Source: Chitinophaga varians
Lineage (GTDB): Bacteria; Bacteroidota; Bacteroidia; Chitinophagales; Chitinophagaceae
DNA: 64,000 nucleotides
Assembly: GCF_014529945.1 (NCBI RefSeq)
Contig: NZ_JACVFB010000002.1
Span: 1,488,001-1,552,000 of the forward strand
Reading direction: 5' to 3'
Positions 34,559 through 42,790 of this stretch are shown here, in pieces. Positions within the stretch are counted from its first letter, which is position 1. Every line of letters begins with the position of its first letter. A program made the translations under genes and the position numbers. The notes beneath the pieces were generated by a model, which saw only the letters and a list, made by a program, of their open reading frames with translations, was not told where the DNA came from and made no database searches.

Positions 34559-35659
34559 ATGAAGGTCAATATCATAGAATTACTCTCCTGGCGCGACAGA
34601 AGAGCAGTTGGTCAGGGCGGAGAGCTGTTGTCAGCCGATGGACTGTTTGTTAATAAACGGCACCAGGGCGCATTCGGACTGTGTTTTGGAGATGCTCCCG
34701 AAATAGCCGTTGATGAGTTTATTACGCCTGAACGATATGAAGAGGCCACCGCCCTTACCGGGGATGAGGCCACGGAAGACTATGTTTTTCTGATAGAAAT
34801 ACTGTTGAACATATTCCGGTACCGGAAAAAGAATCAGGTGGTCAACCAGCGGCTGAAGTTATTTTGCCTGAAGCAAATTATTTTCCAGCAGCATCACGAC
34901 GCAGCACAGTTGGCAAGGTTGTTCCGCTTTCTGCTGTTTTTTCATCCCTGTTCGGAAGATTATATAGAACGTTTCTCTTTAGACAATAACGGTTTTTTAT
35001 ACAAAGGAACACCAATCGATCTCCCTGCGATCATAACAACCCTATTCGATAATTTTATCAGTCATAAACCGGCGGACTTCAGTAAGGAACATTTATCCGT
35101 GAGCAAGGCACTGGTGCTGGATACGCTGCAATGGATGTTGCCTCACAGGACACCTGTAACGTACGACGTGCCCGGAACAGGTGGGCCGGTATTGCTGGCA
35201 GACATCTTTTCACAACCACAGGCTTTTTTTGATCTTTATCACCATAAGAGAAATGAATTTTTCCGCCTGCTGGAAGAGAGCTTGCCATTATTTTTCGTTA
35301 AAAGTTGGGATGATGATCCGGATGCACTAGCGTCCACCTACTATGGCACTACCCGGAATGATCGCATCGAAGCTTATTTTAACAGGCCGGCCCGCGTTAT
35401 CCGAAAAAAGAAATACCTGGTGGAGTTTTTTGTGGACATGTATGTTTTTTATGTGCTGAGCAATCCCGACGGACTTAGAACGATGTTAGATGTGGTGAAA
35501 GAAGGAAATGTTCTCCGTCAACAGCTATTGACGGTACTTTTCTCGCATCCTTTTTTTAGTGCTGATGCCCGGGTGCAATTAATTGAATCAGGCGTATACA
35601 AGCAGCTGCCAGAGGGACATTGGAAAGATCAGATCAATAAAATGGCTGCGAGGATGTAA
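34559..35659 (+). CDS. Candidate immunity protein to the RHS toxin
   Basis: 366 residues, unrecognised family, soluble. It starts 9 bases after the toxin stop, in the same operon, which is the main evidence for an immunity role. The sequence is mostly helical with hydrophobic patches (LFRFLLFFHPCSEDY, LVEFFVDMYVFYVLSN). It is larger than typical immunity proteins. No export signal. Specific binding to the toxin domain is inference. Confidence 0.75.
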   Translation: MKVNIIELLSWRDRRAVGQGGELLSADGLFVNKRHQGAFGLCFGDAPEIAVDEFITPERYEEATALTGDEATEDYVFLIEILLNIFRYRKKNQVVNQRLKLFCLKQIIFQQHHDAAQLARLFRFLLFFHPCSEDYIERFSLDNNGFLYKGTPIDLPAIITTLFDNFISHKPADFSKEHLSVSKALVLDTLQWMLPHRTPVTYDVPGTGGPVLLADIFSQPQAFFDLYHHKRNEFFRLLEESLPLFFVKSWDDDPDALASTYYGTTRNDRIEAYFNRPARVIRKKKYLVEFFVDMYVFYVLSNPDGLRTMLDVVKEGNVLRQQLLTVLFSHPFFSADARVQLIESGVYKQLPEGHWKDQINKMAARM

Positions 35660-35732
35660 GCAGGCCGCAAATCGTGTAAGGGAAAAAGAAGAGTTTAATT
35701 AGTGATGAAAAATATAGCATCTGATACTGCTG

Positions 35733-36656
35733 TTATGCTTTTTCTTTCTCCCTTCTTAGGCTAAACATTTCATTGATACCTCTGGTCTCTCCTATGTGAT
35801 CAAAGCATTTTTCGAGATCGCTAATCACCTCTAATGGAATTTCTTGAATGAATTTTTTCCTGTTCTTCTTAAAATCATGGGAACAGAGGAATCTGCCCAG
35901 CCCTCTTCTTGTTTTGTAATTCCTGTCTGATTGTATATAAGCCCGGATGATATCTCTTACATCGAATATTTTCAGGATATCGTCCGGCACAGATTCATAG
36001 TGCGGATAAGCGCTCCAGTATTTATCCGTTTTGCCAAATGTCTGAAGTAATACAATAATCAGTTGTTGTTGGTCAGGCATTTCGGTATGCAGGTCCTGAA
36101 TAAGTGTAGGAAGGTAGTCGGCGTCCATGTTACTGATCTGGTCCCAATATTTCCGGAATGTTTTAGGCGCAATTTCCAGCCAGTTTCTTTGGGCTATTTG
36201 ATTGGCTTCCATACTTTTCTTTTGTTGTACATGCGCTTCCAATGGTTGGGAAAGCCCTTGTTCCGAAAGAAAAACCAATAACTCTTCGTTTTTCGACAGT
36301 TCAGCATCGCCGTTCCACCCGTCATAACGAATAGAGGTGCCATGATGCAGTCCTATTATGTGTTTCATGGTATCATGTGCATGGAGCTCAATAGCATAAG
36401 AGCCAAGGCACATACAATAGAAACCGGTCATGGCTTCATTAATTTCAAGCAGTTGATTAAGTCTGCTGATAACTTCGGGTTGTGTTAAACAAAGTAATAC
36501 CTTGTCAGATATGGCTTTTCCGTTATAGACGCCATCTTCTTTAATCAATACTTTATCGATGCCGCCAAACATATGCCGAATGGATGCATTGGTGGCTTTA
36601 GGGCGTTTCTCAATTGGTGCGAAAAGATCTTCGTTTGTCATTTCAGGGGAAGCCAT
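35733..36656 (-). CDS. Hypothetical protein, 307 aa
   Basis: Convergent to the RHS operon. No signal peptide, no family recognised. It contains PKATNASIRHMFGGIDKVLI near the start, a His-rich central piece (AIELHAHDTMKHIIGLHHG, about 87-105) and a helical C-terminal half with HDFKKNRKKFIQEIPLEV. It could be a second immunity-like gene or an unrelated protein; there is no evidence to decide. A strong palindromic terminator sits upstream of it, between it and the isochorismatase-like gene. Confidence 0.65.
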   Translation of the reverse strand: MASPEMTNEDLFAPIEKRPKATNASIRHMFGGIDKVLIKEDGVYNGKAISDKVLLCLTQPEVISRLNQLLEINEAMTGFYCMCLGSYAIELHAHDTMKHIIGLHHGTSIRYDGWNGDAELSKNEELLVFLSEQGLSQPLEAHVQQKKSMEANQIAQRNWLEIAPKTFRKYWDQISNMDADYLPTLIQDLHTEMPDQQQLIIVLLQTFGKTDKYWSAYPHYESVPDDILKIFDVRDIIRAYIQSDRNYKTRRGLGRFLCSHDFKKNRKKFIQEIPLEVISDLEKCFDHIGETRGINEMFSLRREKEKA

Positions 36657-36686
36657 TGCAGTAAATTACCTTATAAAGATAAAAAA

Positions 36687-36722
36687 AATAAGAAGCATTA
36701 CGCCCATGTAATGCTTCTTATT
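36687..36722. terminator. Terminator of the isochorismatase-like gene
   Basis: Perfect 15-bp stem AATAAGAAGCATTAC / GTAATGCTTCTTATT flanked by A and T runs, 14 bases beyond the stop of the minus-strand gene at 36736. It works in both directions. Confidence 0.85.
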
Positions 36723-36735
36723 TTTTATAGCATGA

Positions 36736-37368
36736 TTACTGCAAATACTGTTGTGTATTGATGATATCGGCATAAAAGAAGGCCAGTGCGGCCATCAGGG
36801 AGCGCTGCACTTCTGCTGCCGGCACTGTCTGTTGATTTACTTTCAGGTCTCTCGTGGCACAGGCGTCGGCTACCACGGTGCAATGGAACCCGAAGTCTTT
36901 GGCGGCCCGCGTGGTGGCGTCAACGCAGGCGTGGGTCATCATACCGGTGATGATCAGATCGGTAGTGCCGATCTGCTGCAGGTATTTCAGCAGCTCCGTT
37001 TCCCGGAAACTATTCGGATAATGTTTGGTGATGATTTTTTCATTTGCCACCGGCTGTACGGAGGAATGTATCTCTGCGCCAGGGGTATGGGTGACCAGAA
37101 AGCCGGCATCTGCCTGATGTTTAATATAGATGACAGGAATACCTTCCTGGCGACATTTTTTCAGTATCTGGCTGATATTGGCCGCCGCGGCGTCGGGACC
37201 GGACAGCTCCATTTTTCCGCCTTTAAAGTAATCCTGTTGTACGTCGATGATGAGAAGCGCTTGTTTTTTCATGTTTGTCTTGTCGTTTGGATCTTTTGCA
37301 AATATGTTTCCGGTGAGAAACAATAAAATGAGTGCCAGCACGGACACCCGGAGGTGGCGCATGTTCAT
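36736..37368 (-). CDS. Secreted isochorismatase-like cysteine hydrolase
   Basis: 210 residues with a signal peptide (VLALILLFLTGNIFAK). The catalytic Asp is in ALLIIDVQQDYF (about 37-48), Lys in VIYIKHQ, and Cys in MMTHACVDATTR (about 143-154), the standard D-K-C triad. The family covers isochorismatases, nicotinamidases and related amidases. Export is unusual for the family, which is normally cytoplasmic. No neighbouring siderophore or NAD genes, so the substrate is not inferred. Confidence 0.9.
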   Translation of the reverse strand: MNMRHLRVSVLALILLFLTGNIFAKDPNDKTNMKKQALLIIDVQQDYFKGGKMELSGPDAAAANISQILKKCRQEGIPVIYIKHQADAGFLVTHTPGAEIHSSVQPVANEKIITKHYPNSFRETELLKYLQQIGTTDLIITGMMTHACVDATTRAAKDFGFHCTVVADACATRDLKVNQQTVPAAEVQRSLMAALAFFYADIINTQQYLQ

Positions 37369-37474
37369 GAGCTGAAATTTTAAATGATGAAAGAGAAGTA
37401 AAGCGCTTTACAGAACAAAGATGGGGATAACTAAAAAAATGCCACTTGACCTGGATCAAGTGGCGGAATAAATT

Positions 37475-38062
37475 TTATGAAGGACGCTTGGATTTAAGCA
37501 TGCGGCTGAAAAATGCCGGTGTTACACCAATAAAGGATGCGATCTGTTGCTGGCTGAAGGAACCTGCAATCCGGTGATAGCGCCGGAGGAACTGCTCATA
37601 TCGCTCAGCTGCCGGAAGGCTCAGGATATCTGTTATCCGTTGCTGACTAACGGCAAAGGCCCGTTCGGTAAGTATCCGGAAATATTGTTCAAACGGAGGT
37701 ATCCGGGCGAATAGCATGTTCCGTTTTTCTTTTGTCAGCAGCAGCGCTGTGGTGGGCTCCACGGCTTCGATGAAAAGCTCCGATGGCGTGTCAAAAACAA
37801 GGCTCTGATAATCAGCTACCCACCAATCAGCGATCGCAATGGTGAGGATATGTTCATTTCCTTTCCGGTCCAGCAGATAACTTTTTACACATCCGCTGGT
37901 GATAAAGGCCAACTGATGGCAGATGTTACCTTCCCGCAACAGGTATTCTTTTTTCTGGTACCGTCGTTCCTGTAACAGCGAACAAAAGAAAACCTTGTCC
38001 GCTTCGGAAAGAGGAATATGTTTCTCTACATTCTGCAGGATGGGTTCGTAGTTGCTTGTCAT
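37475..38062 (-). CDS. Crp/Fnr family transcriptional regulator
   Basis: 195 residues from ATG 38062. A cyclic-nucleotide-binding-like domain (YLLREGNICHQLAFITSGCVK, about 44-64) is followed by a helical hinge and an HTH at the end (FSQQQIASFIGVTPAFFSRML). It lacks the Fnr cysteines. The frame is open to 38092, but a perfect -7 element TACTTTTG on the minus strand (38070-38077) lies between the two starts, favouring ATG 38062, which would be almost leaderless. The upstream neighbour is the SUKH-like gene at 38086, same strand. Target unknown. Confidence 0.92.
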   Translation of the reverse strand: MTSNYEPILQNVEKHIPLSEADKVFFCSLLQERRYQKKEYLLREGNICHQLAFITSGCVKSYLLDRKGNEHILTIAIADWWVADYQSLVFDTPSELFIEAVEPTTALLLTKEKRNMLFARIPPFEQYFRILTERAFAVSQQRITDILSLPAAERYEQFLRRYHRIAGSFSQQQIASFIGVTPAFFSRMLKSKRPS

Positions 38063-38069
38063 ACTGAAG

Positions 38070-38077
38070 CAAAAGTA
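38070..38077 (-). promoter_or_regulatory. -7 element TACTTTTG of the Crp/Fnr gene
   Basis: Exact TAnnTTTG on the minus strand, 7 bases before ATG 38062. No TTTG at the standard -33 distance. Confidence 0.45.
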
Positions 38078-38085
38078 CACATTGG

Positions 38086-38754
38086 TCAGCAATCATTTTG
38101 CTCAAGCATCTCCATTAGGTTGTGCCAGTATTCAATGCCTGTTTTGCCGGCGCCTTCCGGGTCAATCCCGAAAAAGTCCTGCAGTATATTAAAAGGTTTG
38201 CGAACTGTTAATTCCTGCATGTAATGTGTCAGGCACTCCATCATTTTAGGAAAGGAGGAGAATATTACTTCGCTCAGGCCGGCTTCATCCCCACCAAAGT
38301 CGTGGTCATAAACTCTGACAGGAAATTCGTTTTGTAGGGCTGAGGTCCGTCCGTCGAATACCCATGGGCCTGTATCATTCCCATCTTCGGCGAATGGATA
38401 CAGCTGTTGTGAGATTAACGCCTGTGCCAGGCTCCAGTCTAGCTGGTTCTTGATTTCCCCGAGTGGCTCCTGCGGATTTGAATAAGGTAATCTGACTATC
38501 GCGCAGTCTCCATCCAGAAAGAAATAAGCCTGATGCCATGTGATAAAGCTTTCAGGGAATCTTACATTAAACTGATGTTCAAGCTGGTTGTATTGTGATC
38601 TTTTCAGTGTTCCCGGGATGGTTTTCCATCTTATCACGCCGTCTTTATCCGGGGGAAAGGTTAGCATTTCAGCCGGTAATGTCGACCTATAGACGGTTGT
38701 GAAGGAAAATGCTTTTTCGTATGCGGAAAAAAACTGCTCGGAGATCATCTTCAT
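38086..38754 (-). CDS. SMI1/KNR4 (SUKH)-like protein
   Basis: 222 residues, soluble. The segment SQYNQLEHQFNVRFPESFITW (about 52-72) followed by IVRLPYSNPQEPL resembles the SMI1/KNR4 pattern of an amphipathic helix, L-P-x-S/D-F-x-x-F/W. Acidic surfaces such as GNDTGPWVFDGR are visible. SUKH proteins are frequent immunity proteins in contact-dependent toxin systems; the RHS toxin lies about 3.5 kb upstream but no toxin is adjacent here. It may be an orphan immunity gene. Confidence 0.65.
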   Translation of the reverse strand: MKMISEQFFSAYEKAFSFTTVYRSTLPAEMLTFPPDKDGVIRWKTIPGTLKRSQYNQLEHQFNVRFPESFITWHQAYFFLDGDCAIVRLPYSNPQEPLGEIKNQLDWSLAQALISQQLYPFAEDGNDTGPWVFDGRTSALQNEFPVRVYDHDFGGDEAGLSEVIFSSFPKMMECLTHYMQELTVRKPFNILQDFFGIDPEGAGKTGIEYWHNLMEMLEQNDC

Positions 38755-38834
38755 AAAACAAGTGTCGTTTTATCTCTAAAGTTAGTTTTTTCAGCAAACA
38801 TTAAATCGCCACACCTCTTCCGCTACAATCCCAC

Positions 38835-39254
38835 CTACGCCTGCCGGCCCTGTGCCTTCGGCAAAACAGGATACAGCCTCGTCCTGCCCCACACTACTAC
38901 ACCGGCGAGTAACGTCACCACCATATTGAACCCCGTCACGGAAGCTTCTCCCCGTGAAATATGAAACAGCGTGGCCAGGACCATTAGCACAATGATGCCG
39001 ATGGCGGCCCATACGGTTAGCATCGGTTTGATCCGCAGCAAAGCGGGTAACAGTAGTCCCAGGCCTCCTGCCAGATCCACTATGCCCAGCAAACGCACAT
39101 ATACGGCAGGCACCTGTCCTGTCCATGGATACATAGCCGCTAATTTATCGATGGGATATCCCAGTTTCATCACGCCGGACATAACAAACAGCGCGGTTAA
39201 AAGTAATTGCACCAACCACAACAGGATGTTAACTATCGACTTTCGTTGTTGCAT
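38835..39254 (-). CDS. DoxX family membrane protein
   Basis: 139 residues with four membrane helices (LLWLVQLLLTALFVMSGVMK, VDLAGGLGLLLPALL, WAAIGIIVLMVLATLF, VVTLLAGVVVWG). The motif F-V-x-S-G-x-x-K-L at about residues 21-31 is typical of DoxX-like proteins. These proteins often partner redox enzymes. It is divergent from the HxlR gene at 39367, and a double operator lies in the 112-base gap, so it is the likely regulated target. Confidence 0.93.
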   Translation of the reverse strand: MQQRKSIVNILLWLVQLLLTALFVMSGVMKLGYPIDKLAAMYPWTGQVPAVYVRLLGIVDLAGGLGLLLPALLRIKPMLTVWAAIGIIVLMVLATLFHISRGEASVTGFNMVVTLLAGVVVWGRTRLYPVLPKAQGRQA

Positions 39255-39312
39255 AGATTTTTGATTTTTGATGCGATAAAATTAGGCTAGCTTTACTATA
39301 AAAAGGTAAGTC

Positions 39313-39346
39313 CTATACTTTTGTATAGCCCTATACTAAAGTATAG
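39313..39346. promoter_or_regulatory. Tandem HxlR operator
   Basis: Two perfect inverted repeats, CTATAC-tttt-GTATAG (39313-39328) and CTATAC-taaa-GTATAG (39331-39346), lie 18 bases apart centre to centre between the divergent DoxX and HxlR genes. This is a textbook arrangement for a regulator acting on both. Confidence 0.8.
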
Positions 39347-39366
39347 TAGACGTTAACAGACCGCAT

Positions 39367-39750
39367 ATGAAAAAGCCGTATGATAGCTGGGTAGACTTCC
39401 GCCTGTCGCCGCAGGACTGCCCTAAAGAGTATATGCTCGCTTTAAATGATGCCCTGAATGTACTGACCGGCAAATGGAAGCTGCATGTAATAGGCGCGCT
39501 GAGGACCGGCAAAAAACGCTTTAGCGAAATAGAACGCTTCATCCCGGAAATAAATCCGCGGATGTTGTCAAAAGAGCTGAAGGAACTGGAAGTAAATGGA
39601 ATCATCTCCCGGACGGTGCACGATGCCCTGCCCGTCACTGTTGAATATGAGCTGACAAAATCAGGACAGGACATCAAACCTGTATTTGATGCGATGATCA
39701 CATGGGGACTGGGACATCGGCAAAGTGCCATCAGGAATGGTGGAAAATAA
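39367..39750 (+). CDS. HxlR family transcriptional regulator
   Basis: 127-residue winged-helix protein. The opening SPQDCPKEYMLALNDALNVLTGKWKL has the family Cys-Pro and G-K-W, and the HTH spans KRFSEIERFIPEINPRMLSKELKELE, with VTVEYELTKSGQDIKPV after it. ATG 39367 lies 20 bases after the second operator. It probably represses the divergent DoxX gene and itself, relieved by thiol-reactive compounds. Confidence 0.94.
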   Translation: MKKPYDSWVDFRLSPQDCPKEYMLALNDALNVLTGKWKLHVIGALRTGKKRFSEIERFIPEINPRMLSKELKELEVNGIISRTVHDALPVTVEYELTKSGQDIKPVFDAMITWGLGHRQSAIRNGGK

Positions 39751-39814
39751 TAACGGTAACAACAATAGTTTTTTCTGTTATTTTTAGGTCGACCTATACC
39801 TAATACACAGACAG

Positions 39815-40453
39815 ATGATACCAGCGAACACCCGCACCATTACGCCCTATCACGGCGACTGGCAACAGATAGATGGAACAGCACTGACAACCACTCCGAA
39901 AATCAATAACAGCTATGGTATTACAGCGGTTAGCAAGTCTGGATTGAAGGAACAGGCCTCCCTTTGGCTGGTGTATCTGGAAGAGAATAATTGGATACGC
40001 GATTACGATACAGGAAAGGAGATAGAAGGGATAAGACTTTGTTACGGCACTGTTACTGCAATAACTTATTCAACCGATTCCGGAAGAAAACGACGGAAGG
40101 TAACTTTTTTAGTTGCTCACGTGATAAGGCTGGTGGATGTCCCGTCCATCTTACCGGTGCAGCCATTCCCATTCAGGCTGGCTAATAAGATCGACAATCA
40201 TCTGACAGGGATGACTTATTTTGGCGGCGGTGGTCACGTCAAACGAAGTGGAAACTATTACTTTCTTACATCGGAAATACATGGGATCGATGAACAGGTT
40301 GTGGCACTGAAATATAATAATGAAGTTCGCATATTATTATCGATTCAATGCAATGAATGGAATAGGAAAATCATTTGGCGTAAGATAGGAAACTATATTC
40401 CTGAAGAAGAGTTTAGAAAATTTTTAGAACAAGATAAGAATAATATGTTGTAA
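39815..40453 (+). CDS. Hypothetical protein, 212 aa
   Basis: No signal peptide, no recognised family. It begins MIPANTRTITPYHGDWQQI and has a strand-rich middle (GTVTAITYSTDSG, RRKVTFLVAHVIRLVDVP) with a Gly-rich turn MTYFGGGGHVKRSG near residue 133. Charged C-terminal helix EEEFRKFLEQDK. It lies alone, 65 bases after the HxlR gene. AT-rich relative to neighbours. Confidence 0.65.
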   Translation: MIPANTRTITPYHGDWQQIDGTALTTTPKINNSYGITAVSKSGLKEQASLWLVYLEENNWIRDYDTGKEIEGIRLCYGTVTAITYSTDSGRKRRKVTFLVAHVIRLVDVPSILPVQPFPFRLANKIDNHLTGMTYFGGGGHVKRSGNYYFLTSEIHGIDEQVVALKYNNEVRILLSIQCNEWNRKIIWRKIGNYIPEEEFRKFLEQDKNNML

Positions 40454-40495
40454 CATTTAACGGCGTGATACCGTTCTACGGGTAAATTCACACGC

Positions 40496-41023
40496 ATGAA
40501 AAACAACATTTACACCCTTATTCTGTTACTCACCTGCGTCTTGTTTGTAGCCTGTAAAAAAGATAAGATCGAACACCAGGGAGATTTTAAGCGCAGCTAT
40601 AACACATGGCTTGATTTTAAAGGCGCTACCGGCGATTCTTACCGTTATAAGATAGAGAGTGGTTCCTGGACCGGTTTCGCCAACGAAATGATCGTTACCG
40701 TTAAAGCAGGAAAAGTAATACACCGCTCTTTCGTGGCGCGACACTTTGGAGATCGTAGCACGCAACCGCCGCAAATCATTATAGATAAAACATGGGAAGA
40801 AGATGAAACGACGCTCAATACCCACACCGAGGTGCCTAAATCCATGACGCTGGATGAAGTGTATGAAATGGCACGACAGGAATGGTTGAAGAAAAGAGAG
40901 GGTGCTACTACATACTTTGAAGCCAACAACAACGGTATGATTTCCAATTGTGGATATGTGCCGGATGGTTGTCAGGATGATTGTTTCACGGGCATTTCAA
41001 TAACGCTCATTGAAAGAATCTGA
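40496..41023 (+). CDS. Hypothetical lipoprotein, 175 aa
   Basis: Signal peptide with lipobox LFVAC (Cys20), followed by KKDK, so lipid-anchored. The mature part has short strands (YRYKIESGSWTGFANEMIVTV) and an acidic helical middle (DKTWEEDETTLNTHTEVPKS); four Cys near the C terminus (SNCGYVPDGCQDDCFTG) suggest disulfides. Family not recognised. Ends with a small hairpin at 41031. Confidence 0.75.
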   Translation: MKNNIYTLILLLTCVLFVACKKDKIEHQGDFKRSYNTWLDFKGATGDSYRYKIESGSWTGFANEMIVTVKAGKVIHRSFVARHFGDRSTQPPQIIIDKTWEEDETTLNTHTEVPKSMTLDEVYEMARQEWLKKREGATTYFEANNNGMISNCGYVPDGCQDDCFTGISITLIERI

Positions 41024-41030
41024 TAACCTA

Positions 41031-41050
41031 CCTCCGAATATTTTCGGGGG
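41031..41050 (+). terminator. Terminator of the lipoprotein gene
   Basis: 8-bp stem CCTCCGAA / TTCGGGGG with loop TATT, 7 bases after the stop codon. Confidence 0.6.
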
Positions 41051-41137
41051 CTTACAGATATTTTTTGATTTGTTCTGCATAAATGTCTCAGGATTGTAGC
41101 CGGCTTTCGTACCTTCCGTCCTTTAAACGGCCATCCC

Positions 41138-41896
41138 ATGAGTAACTTTTCAGATATCGGTTTTGATATAAATACGGAAGAAGAATTTCAGGACTTACTG
41201 GAGAAAACATATCACGAAAGCACTATCATCAAAGTGAATGATGGGGCTTACGCGGTATACGCAGATGAGTCCGGGGCGGAGCTTTGGATACAGCTCAATG
41301 ATCAACAGGAATGTATCGGTGCTAACCCGCATTATAAAGGTAAAAGCCGGCGAAAAGTTTGCCTGACTGCTGTGGTAAGTCGGCCGGAGAACCCGCTGGA
41401 CGGTGGTTTTCATGCCTGGGCTGAACCGGCAGAAAGCCAAAATCCACAAAGCGGTCTCTATCCTTTTGTGTTTGACGTGCCTGATTTTAAAACCCTGGAC
41501 AGCTTCTCTTTCCCTGCTGATGCGGAAATACAGCTGACAGCCTTTGCGCAGGATGTACAGCGTTATGACAACGAGGCGGCTTTTGAGGCTGCGCAGACAG
41601 CGGAACCTAAGTTCGCCGTGCAGTCGTTTATTCCAAGCGGACTGTTCTCTTCTGATGAAGAAGGTAAGCCCTCTGCTCCTGAAGCATTCGGCTTTTTCAC
41701 CGGTGTCATTAAACAGGTGGAAGGCAGGCAGAACAAACTAACCGGACAAATATTTTATGTCCTGCTCGTAGATACGCTCGGTGGCGAAATCGATGTGGTG
41801 GCAGATGCCGGCTTCTTCGAAAAAGCGCCGGTGGTTAATGAAATCATTCAGGTGGAATGTTGGCTGTCTGGTCAGCTGATCAATCCCGCATCATGA
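41138..41896 (+). CDS. Hypothetical protein, 252 aa
   Basis: Cytoplasmic by appearance; acidic N terminus (DINTEEEFQDLLEKTYHES). C-terminal ~70 residues, GVIKQVEGRQNKLTGQIFYV through GGEIDVVADAGFF, look like an OB-fold or small barrel. Family not recognised. Its stop overlaps the start of the next gene in ATGA (41893-41896), so the two are translationally coupled. Confidence 0.75.
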   Translation: MSNFSDIGFDINTEEEFQDLLEKTYHESTIIKVNDGAYAVYADESGAELWIQLNDQQECIGANPHYKGKSRRKVCLTAVVSRPENPLDGGFHAWAEPAESQNPQSGLYPFVFDVPDFKTLDSFSFPADAEIQLTAFAQDVQRYDNEAAFEAAQTAEPKFAVQSFIPSGLFSSDEEGKPSAPEAFGFFTGVIKQVEGRQNKLTGQIFYVLLVDTLGGEIDVVADAGFFEKAPVVNEIIQVECWLSGQLINPAS

Positions 41897-42750
41897 GCAT
41901 ACCGGAAAATAAACAACGATTATTAGCCCGAATAGCTGACGACCTGCAAAATGTGGAAGGCGTGGCAGCGGTGGTGCTCGGTGGCTCCTATGCAGCGGGC
42001 ATGGCATCAGATCTGTCTGATCTGGATATCGGTATTTATTACCATGTTGATAAACCATTTAAGATAGATGATATCAAAGTGGTAGTGGAGAAGTATGCTG
42101 TCAGTCCCGCTACGGTGACTGACTTCTATGAGTGGGGCCCCTGGGTGAATGGTGGCGCATGGATGATAACGGAAGAAGGAAAGGTGGATTTTCTCTACCG
42201 GAATATCCGGCAGGTGCAGCAGACTATTGACAAAGCGCAGCAGGGAGAATGGGAAAATCATTTTGAGCAACAGCCGCCTTATGGTTTTTCCTCTGTCATC
42301 TATCTGGCGGAAGTCAGTATCTGTCAGCCTTTGTATGATCCTATGGGTGTGCTGGCCGCGTGGAAAAAGACGGTGTCGGTTTATCCGCCGTTGTTGAAAG
42401 CAACGATCGTCCGGCAATCGTTGTGGTCGGCCGACTTCACGTGCTGGCAGGCAACAGGATTTGCGGAGAAGCAGGATGTGTATAACACGGTAGGCTGTCT
42501 GACCAGAGCGATGAAAAATATCATGGCGGCGTTGTTTGCCCTCAATGAACGTTATCCGCTGGGCGATAAACGAGTGCCGGAGCAGCTGCAGGAGGCAGCC
42601 AGCGTGCCGGCTGACCTGTGGGAAAAAGTAAATACGATATTATGCGCCTCTCCGGATACTTTGCCGGAAAACGTGGCGGCCCTGAAGGCGTTGCATCAGG
42701 AAGTGGTGCTGCTGTCGGATGGATTATATAAACCATTATATCAGTTGTAA
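41893..42750 (+). CDS. Nucleotidyltransferase-domain protein
   Basis: 285 residues from ATG 41893. VAAVVLGGSYAAGMASDLSDLDIGIYY (about 22-48) is the polymerase-beta-type G-G/S ... D-x-D signature. A helical half follows (TRAMKNIMAALFALNERYPL), similar to KNT/DUF4037 C-terminal domains. Such enzymes transfer NMP groups to antibiotics or proteins. It overlaps the previous gene by 4 bases (ATGA), implying a joint role. ATG 41857 is upstream in frame but inside the neighbour. Confidence 0.85.
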   Translation: MSIPENKQRLLARIADDLQNVEGVAAVVLGGSYAAGMASDLSDLDIGIYYHVDKPFKIDDIKVVVEKYAVSPATVTDFYEWGPWVNGGAWMITEEGKVDFLYRNIRQVQQTIDKAQQGEWENHFEQQPPYGFSSVIYLAEVSICQPLYDPMGVLAAWKKTVSVYPPLLKATIVRQSLWSADFTCWQATGFAEKQDVYNTVGCLTRAMKNIMAALFALNERYPLGDKRVPEQLQEAASVPADLWEKVNTILCASPDTLPENVAALKALHQEVVLLSDGLYKPLYQL

Positions 42751-42760
42751 CTGACAGGAG

Positions 42761-42790
42761 AAGGGCAGCCCTACCGGCTGCCCTTTTTTT
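42761..42790 (+). terminator. Terminator of the nucleotidyltransferase operon
   Basis: 10-bp stem AAGGGCAGCC / GGCTGCCCTT, loop CTACC, with a run of seven T. Confidence 0.9.
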
